From assembly GCA_035528715.1 (NCBI GenBank), contig DATKYB010000093.1, positions 1-25,841 on the forward strand: DNA of 25,841 nt, in the 5' to 3' direction. Both the position numbers and the translations under genes were made by a program. Shown here piece after piece: positions 21,750 to 25,841 of the stretch. The notes beneath the pieces were generated by a model. That model searched no databases and was not told where the DNA came from. It saw only the letters and a program-made list of their open reading frames with translations. Each line of letters opens with the position of its first letter. The first letter of the stretch is position 1. This DNA is from Nitrospinota bacterium (lineage in GTDB: Bacteria; JADFOP01; DATKYB01).

Positions 21750-22919
21750 TTAGAATGATCGGATAAACCCTACGTTGTTACCAGACATGGCATTAGGCGG
21801 CATACTCATCACATACCCCGTGGTATTCACTGCCTGCTGCGATGGTTTGGTAACATGAACTACAAGATGCATCGGCTGATTTTGCAGCATTTCAGGGTTA
21901 ACCGGAAAAAGTGTGCCCAGTCCCCTGACACCTGCCACTGCATTAGAGAAACCCATCTGCTTCCAGATGCCGTCGTTCTCTTTCGGTACAGCGAATGTTC
22001 CGAGAATGTTACTGCCGCTCTCGCTCCAGCCGCCCTCCTTATGTTCGATCTGTTCTCCACCAGACCACCTGGTATATGTCCAGCTTACTGTCAGCGTCCA
22101 TTCTTGATAAAGTTCATAAATGTCGTAGAGGACAGGCCCTGCTTTGTTGCCCTTATCATCCATGAGATAGACCGCCTGGAATGTCCCCTTGTCGGGCGAG
22201 TCAAGAATCGTTGTGCTGATACGAAGCCCATCCGGCGTCATCTTTCCACCGACCTTAATTTTTGTGCCGGTTGCAGGATCAGTGAAGACTCTCTTTACAG
22301 TCTCGGGAACCGGGTCTTCAGCAAGCTCCGGTTCGCTGTCGCCAACATCATCCCCCCGTCCTCCGAAGCTCATCGGACCGAGGCCCCCCAGCATCCCGCC
22401 AAGAGCACCCCCTACTGTTTCCACGACTTTTTGCTTCGTTTGTGCGCCGGTGCCGACTGCGGAGTTGCTTCCTACGTTTATCGGCTCAGCAGCCTTCTCT
22501 ATAACGGAAACTACGTCTTTACTAAAGGTGGAGAAGCCACCGCCAAGATCCATGGAGAAACGTGACCAAGGCTCGCCACCCGTTGTTGCTGGAATTTCAT
22601 GCTTGAGATTGAGACCCATTGGAGCTGCAGTGTCAATCTTGAGAGGAGCCGGTTCAAGAGTAACTTTCAGGGACTTGCCGTACGATTCTTCAGGCAGATC
22701 GAATTCTGCGCGCCCATTTTCATCTGTCGTGGATTTTGCTATTGGTTTTCCCTCTGCTGTCTCTATAACTACAGTAGCGTTAGGCACTGACTGACCGTTA
22801 TTTGTTATGATCGCATCACGGGCAACGGCAAATACTAACTGCGGCATACAGAAGATAGTGAAGGTTACAACAACAATAAAAACGGCAATGTATGATAATT
22901 TAAATTTTGCTTCTCTCAT
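21750..22919 (-). CDS. Exported Gly-rich protein with carboxypeptidase-regulatory-like domain, 389 aa
   Basis: A signal peptide (about residues 1-31, ending LVFA-VA) precedes a beta-sandwich resembling CarboxypepD_reg/Ig-like repeats (AIITNNGQSVPNATVVIETA, then KSTTDENGRAEFDLP). Next comes a low-complexity linker and a Gly-zipper segment (VGGALGGMLGGLGPMSFGG), an acidic stretch, and a beta-rich C-terminal part with LTVSWTYTRWSGGEQIEHKE. No enzyme motif seen. The secreted neighbour, a subtilase, starts with a similar beta domain, suggesting joint surface or extracellular action. AGGAGGAGA is close to the ATG. Function unknown. Confidence 0.8.
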   Translation of the reverse strand: MREAKFKLSYIAVFIVVVTFTIFCMPQLVFAVARDAIITNNGQSVPNATVVIETAEGKPIAKSTTDENGRAEFDLPEESYGKSLKVTLEPAPLKIDTAAPMGLNLKHEIPATTGGEPWSRFSMDLGGGFSTFSKDVVSVIEKAAEPINVGSNSAVGTGAQTKQKVVETVGGALGGMLGGLGPMSFGGRGDDVGDSEPELAEDPVPETVKRVFTDPATGTKIKVGGKMTPDGLRISTTILDSPDKGTFQAVYLMDDKGNKAGPVLYDIYELYQEWTLTVSWTYTRWSGGEQIEHKEGGWSESGSNILGTFAVPKENDGIWKQMGFSNAVAGVRGLGTLFPVNPEMLQNQPMHLVVHVTKPSQQAVNTTGYVMSMPPNAMSGNNVGFIRSF

Positions 22920-22995
22920 TTCTCTCCTCCTTTCTTTTAATATTTACCTATGAAATGCCTGATATAATTAATTGTATAAAACCGGTAACTATTTA

Positions 22996-25512
22996 TTATC
23001 CCAGCTTCAGATTGAACCTCGACTCTCTTTTAAAACCGTTTTGATGCTCCACAATCAGGCGCAGCGTCCATTCCTTAGCACCACTGAAATGCTTTGGAGG
23101 GATAAGAGCAAGCTGCCCGATGTTGACCGGCGCAGTAATATCATCAGACACCTTGACCCACTCCTTTGGGTTATTCCCCTGCCCGGCTTCGATCCAGGCG
23201 CGTTTGAAATTATTCGCCATGGCGCGTCCTGAAACCTCGATAAAAAACTTCCCCTCCTTTTTTGTTCCCCCCACTTTAAAGATGCGTGAGAGCACATAAA
23301 AATCGGGGTCTGCCTTCATGGCAGCTTTGGCATCGAGAAGCCCGTATCCTGTGAACTGATCCCATCCCGGCATATCGATGTCTCTTGATGAATGGAGGAT
23401 CATACGCGTTACCTGCATACCACTTAGCTTCGGGTTTTTCGATAGGATGAGCGATGCCACACCACTGACAAAGGGTGCAGAAAAGGATGTTCCAGTGACG
23501 CGGTAATAATCTTTGTCCTTGCCAACAAAGGCAGTTCCAGGCTTGTAGTCCTTCTTCTCGAATTTTAGAAGGTCTGTCCTCTTTGCGCGAAGAGAGAGAA
23601 TATCAACTCCAGGAGCAGCGATATCAACATTGGTTCCCCAGCCAGAATAGCCCACCCTCTTATCATCGGGCCCTGTGGCTGCGACCGTGACAACCCCCGG
23701 AAGCCCGGCAGGCGAAAACTCCTTTGTATTCACTCCCTCATTTCCCGCAGCAGCAACCACGATTACTCCTTTTCTCCTCGCGTAGTTAACTGCCAGGAGT
23801 TCCATGCGGTTGAGGCGCTTTCCTCCGATGCTGATGTTGATAACGCGGGCACCGTTGTTAACAGCATAAATGATGGCTTTGGCAATATCAAAAGCCCAGC
23901 CCCTGCCGTCCCACTCCATGGCCTTAATCGGCATAATCTTCGCCCAAGGGTTAACACCAGCAATGCCAATCTTGTTATTTGTCAATGCGGCAATAATGCC
24001 GGCTGTGATGGTGCCGTGCCCGTTGATATCCCGTATGTCGTTGCTCTTATCAACAAAGTTCCACCCGTAAACATCATCGACATAGCCGTTCTTATCATCA
24101 TCCTTGCCATTATTGGGGATTTCCTTCTCATTTTTCCATAGTGATGAAGAAATCTCAGGATGAGACCTGTCAATGCCAGTATCAATAACAGCAACAATAA
24201 CAGGCTTTGCCTTTTTGGGCCACAATGACTTTAGCCTTTCTGGGCTTGGCTTAAAGCCTATGCGGCGCAGGCCCCACTGGTCAAGATAGCTCTGACCCCA
24301 GCTTCCGCGGCTCTTGAACAGAGGGTCATTCGGAAATGTCTCAGACTGCTGGATGCTGCGGGGGTCGTCAAAAAAAGCAATGCTCCACCCAAATTTACTT
24401 TCAAAAGCCGGTTTCTTAGGCATAGAAATGTAAAAACCAAAGCTATCGACTGCATCGACGCCTGGATCATCCCCAAAATCCTCCATCTCTTCTACCCAGT
24501 CCAAAAGCCCACCAAGTCCAGATTTCTGCCAGGCAAAAAGCCCACCAAGTCCATATTTCTGCCAGACCTCAACTGATCTTTCAAAATCATTTCTTAGAGT
24601 TTCAGACAGATTCAGATTTCTTAGAACTTCAGATTTTGGCGTCAAATAAACCTCAAAAGCTCTCTCTAAATCAATATACTGCACTACAGTATCGATTTCT
24701 CCAACTTTTACTGTCTGAGGCTCGCTCTCTGAACCAGCACCTACAAAAATATTTATTGGCTGAAGATGCTGTGCAACACTCTCGATTCCTTTATCTTTTT
24801 CTATCTCTTCTGGTAGCTTCCATTCTCCCTCATGAAAAACTTTTCTACTCAGACGAAAACCTTCTGTTCCAAAAAAGGGTTCTGTCTTAATCGATACTGT
24901 ATAGGGATCGACTCCTTCTTTTTCTAAATTTTTAGCGAAGTTAGTTAACATTAAATAGCCCCAACCAGCTTTTATCTTAGGGTCAGGTTTCTGCATCAAA
25001 TACTCTAAAGCAGTACCAAGTGACCTGCCATACTCTTCTGAATATTTACTCTCATCAATATCAACAGTATCAGCAGTAAAATAATCTACTCCAAAACGTA
25101 TTTCATGATCACCTCCAAAGGGAATGGTTCCAAGGCGAATCGGCGTTTGCTTGAGCTGAACACCTCCTTTTTTGTTGAGGTCCTCCCCTTTAAGATAAGC
25201 AGCTTTAAAACCTGGGGCATCAATGATATAGTCATACCCGGCATTGATCTTCCAATCTTCCTTGACTACCTCTATTGACTTGTCTTTCGGGGCGTCTTCG
25301 CTTGGAATCTCAATGACAACCGAGTCGATCGGCTTACCTGTTGTATCCGTGATGGAAAGCTTCCCTTTTTCCACAGCTTCTCCTGCCGAAAAAAGAAAGA
25401 ATACAAGAAAAGCGGATGTTAGAATTGAAATGATAAAAGAGAGGGGTTTTTGTTTTTGTTGACACAAAAAACCTCTTAAAAACAATAAAAAATGTTCTAT
25501 TTCTTGAACCAT
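22996..25512 (-). CDS. Secreted subtilisin-like serine protease (S8) with long N-terminal extension, 838 aa
   Basis: The peptidase domain (about residues 430-720) has the triad Asp444 (VAVIDTGID), His499 (NGHGTITAG) and Ser676 (GTSFSAPF), plus the VVAAAGNEG oxyanion-region motif. An N-terminal signal-like helix lies at residues 27-45 with cleavage near GEA; the first 26 residues are unusually long for a signal, so ATG 25512 may not be the true start. Residues 50-430 comprise a CarboxypepD_reg-like strand set, an uncharacterised region, an 11-residue tandem repeat (WQKYGLGGLFA and WQKSGLGGLLD) and a DDPGVD-containing linker. About 100 C-terminal residues form a beta domain ending in FKRESRFNLKLG. 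AGGGG lies upstream of the ATG. Confidence 0.92.
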   Translation of the reverse strand: MVQEIEHFLLFLRGFLCQQKQKPLSFIISILTSAFLVFFLFSAGEAVEKGKLSITDTTGKPIDSVVIEIPSEDAPKDKSIEVVKEDWKINAGYDYIIDAPGFKAAYLKGEDLNKKGGVQLKQTPIRLGTIPFGGDHEIRFGVDYFTADTVDIDESKYSEEYGRSLGTALEYLMQKPDPKIKAGWGYLMLTNFAKNLEKEGVDPYTVSIKTEPFFGTEGFRLSRKVFHEGEWKLPEEIEKDKGIESVAQHLQPINIFVGAGSESEPQTVKVGEIDTVVQYIDLERAFEVYLTPKSEVLRNLNLSETLRNDFERSVEVWQKYGLGGLFAWQKSGLGGLLDWVEEMEDFGDDPGVDAVDSFGFYISMPKKPAFESKFGWSIAFFDDPRSIQQSETFPNDPLFKSRGSWGQSYLDQWGLRRIGFKPSPERLKSLWPKKAKPVIVAVIDTGIDRSHPEISSSLWKNEKEIPNNGKDDDKNGYVDDVYGWNFVDKSNDIRDINGHGTITAGIIAALTNNKIGIAGVNPWAKIMPIKAMEWDGRGWAFDIAKAIIYAVNNGARVINISIGGKRLNRMELLAVNYARRKGVIVVAAAGNEGVNTKEFSPAGLPGVVTVAATGPDDKRVGYSGWGTNVDIAAPGVDILSLRAKRTDLLKFEKKDYKPGTAFVGKDKDYYRVTGTSFSAPFVSGVASLILSKNPKLSGMQVTRMILHSSRDIDMPGWDQFTGYGLLDAKAAMKADPDFYVLSRIFKVGGTKKEGKFFIEVSGRAMANNFKRAWIEAGQGNNPKEWVKVSDDITAPVNIGQLALIPPKHFSGAKEWTLRLIVEHQNGFKRESRFNLKLG
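24281..24369 (-). repeat. Direct repeat, copy 1 (inside subtilase)
   Basis: About 83 bp of this segment (24288-24369) matches 25555-25637 at roughly 74 of 83 positions with one single-base gap. It encodes the peptide with SETFPNDPLFKSRGSWGQSY just ahead of the peptidase domain. Similarity stops abruptly on both sides at DNA level. Confidence 0.85.
24503..24568 (-). repeat. 33-bp tandem repeat, two units, in subtilase linker
   Basis: Units 24503-24535 and 24536-24568 agree at about 30 of 33 positions and encode two successive 11-residue blocks starting WQK.GLGGL. Length is in frame. It sits just before the DDPGVD linker segment. Confidence 0.85.
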
Positions 25513-25547
25513 TGCTATTTCCCCTTTTAATATTTATAATAAACTTA

Positions 25548-25841
25548 TCAAAACAGCTCTGACCCCGGCTTTCTACGGCTCTTGAACAGAGGGCCATTCG
25601 GAAATGTTTCAGCCTCCTGGATGCTGCGGAGGTCGTCTTTAATGATGAGAGGTTTCCGATCCCAGGTTCTCCCCCCTGACCAGAAATCTAATCCAGGCAT
25701 ATTAAAAGTTTTATCGACACCCGGGTCATCCGGTATTACATCTTTGAAAAGATCTGGACGAATATCTTTAAAAAGATCTGGACGAGATAAAAGCCTCTCT
25801 TGCTTCTTCCGCCGTTCCCAATACGGTTCGCCAAAATGCAC
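25548..25841 (-). CDS. Truncated paralogue of the subtilase N-terminal region (partial at window edge)
   Basis: The open frame reaches the window edge and ends with TGA at 25548. Its last 60 residues (DDPGVDKTFNMPGLDFWSGG, later DLRSIQEAETFPNGPLFKSR) parallel residues of the subtilase gene (DDPGVD, later DDPRSIQQSETFPNDPLFKS). The homology ends just where the subtilase peptidase domain would begin. A one-base insertion (about 25571-25576) changes the frame and yields the terminal RKPGSELF instead of GSWGQSYLDQ, so the gene is likely a decayed or domain-swapped copy. A 24-bp tandem repeat (RPDLFKDI/RPDLFKDV) precedes DDPGVD. The true gene start lies outside the window. Confidence 0.7.
   Translation of the reverse strand: MHFGEPYWERRKKQERLLSRPDLFKDIRPDLFKDVIPDDPGVDKTFNMPGLDFWSGGRTWDRKPLIIKDDLRSIQEAETFPNGPLFKSRRKPGSELF
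25555..25637 (-). repeat. Direct repeat, copy 2 (end of truncated paralogue)
   Basis: Partner of the repeat at 24288-24369, about 89% identical by eye, separated by about 1.27 kb. Recombination between the two would delete or exchange the subtilase N-terminal half. Confidence 0.85.
25740..25787 (-). repeat. 24-bp tandem repeat, two units, in truncated paralogue
   Basis: Units 25740-25763 and 25764-25787 differ at about three positions and encode RPDLFKDI and RPDLFKDV. It lies in the same relative place (just before DDPGVD) as the 33-bp repeat of the intact subtilase, although the two repeat units are unrelated in sequence. Confidence 0.85.

Noticed and set aside
21855-22794. Long plus-strand frames (236 and 201 residues) inside the Gly-rich exported protein region
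   Set aside because: They are antisense to a gene with a signal peptide, a good ribosome binding site and a recognisable domain; their translations are low-complexity (Pro/Ser/Val or Cys-rich) and match no family. They follow from the absence of stops in GC-rich antisense DNA.

Overview
The window reads as a chromosomal segment of a Gram-negative, moderately AT-rich, probably uncultivated bacterium. Gram-negative is inferred from an RND efflux pump with a periplasmic adaptor, lipobox-type lipoproteins and exported proteins. The Rrf2-CysE-IscS-IscU gene order, the FmdB zinc ribbon and the small MipB/TalC-type transaldolase suggest a Desulfobacterota/Nitrospirota-like lineage. That placement is inference; no taxonomic marker is present except tmRNA.

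Layout. (1) 1-1504, minus strand: a nearly complete YjbQ-family gene cut by the left edge, a 55-residue membrane microprotein and a soluble TPR protein. (2) 1766-4594, plus strand: an autoregulated iscR-cysE-iscS-iscU operon linking cysteine synthesis to Fe-S assembly, with a textbook promoter and an inverted-repeat operator over its -10 box. (3) 4614-8199: a divergent Nudix gene, then rnr, smpB and ssrA (RNA decay and ribosome rescue). The 5' end of rnr carries an apparent 1-base deletion that detaches its N-terminal winged helix. (4) About 8203-11057: an accessory block against the 3' end of ssrA. Four unrelated minus-strand genes (trypsin-like protease, nuclease-like unknown, small lipoprotein, small membrane protein) are separated by copies of a roughly 150-bp repeat ending in TAACAA/TTGTTA cores. 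It has the layout of an integron-type gene-cassette array, and each repeat also carries a putative promoter. (5) 11069-12970: an exported acetolactate decarboxylase, then a convergent pair encoding a pyrimidine-dimer glycosylase-like protein and a secreted PLD-type nuclease. (6) 13124-18975: a TetR-RND efflux operon ending in a ChaN-like lipoprotein. (7) 19008-21568: an MFS transporter, an unannotated 42-codon membrane ORF ending in a strong terminator, FmdB and transaldolase. (8) 21750-25841: a secreted-protein locus with a Gly-rich exported protein, an 838-residue subtilase, and the end of an upstream paralogue of the subtilase N-terminal region that lacks the peptidase domain.

The most interesting items are the cassette-like array, the rnr frameshift, the shuffled subtilase paralogues with linker tandem repeats at the same position, and the two microproteins.
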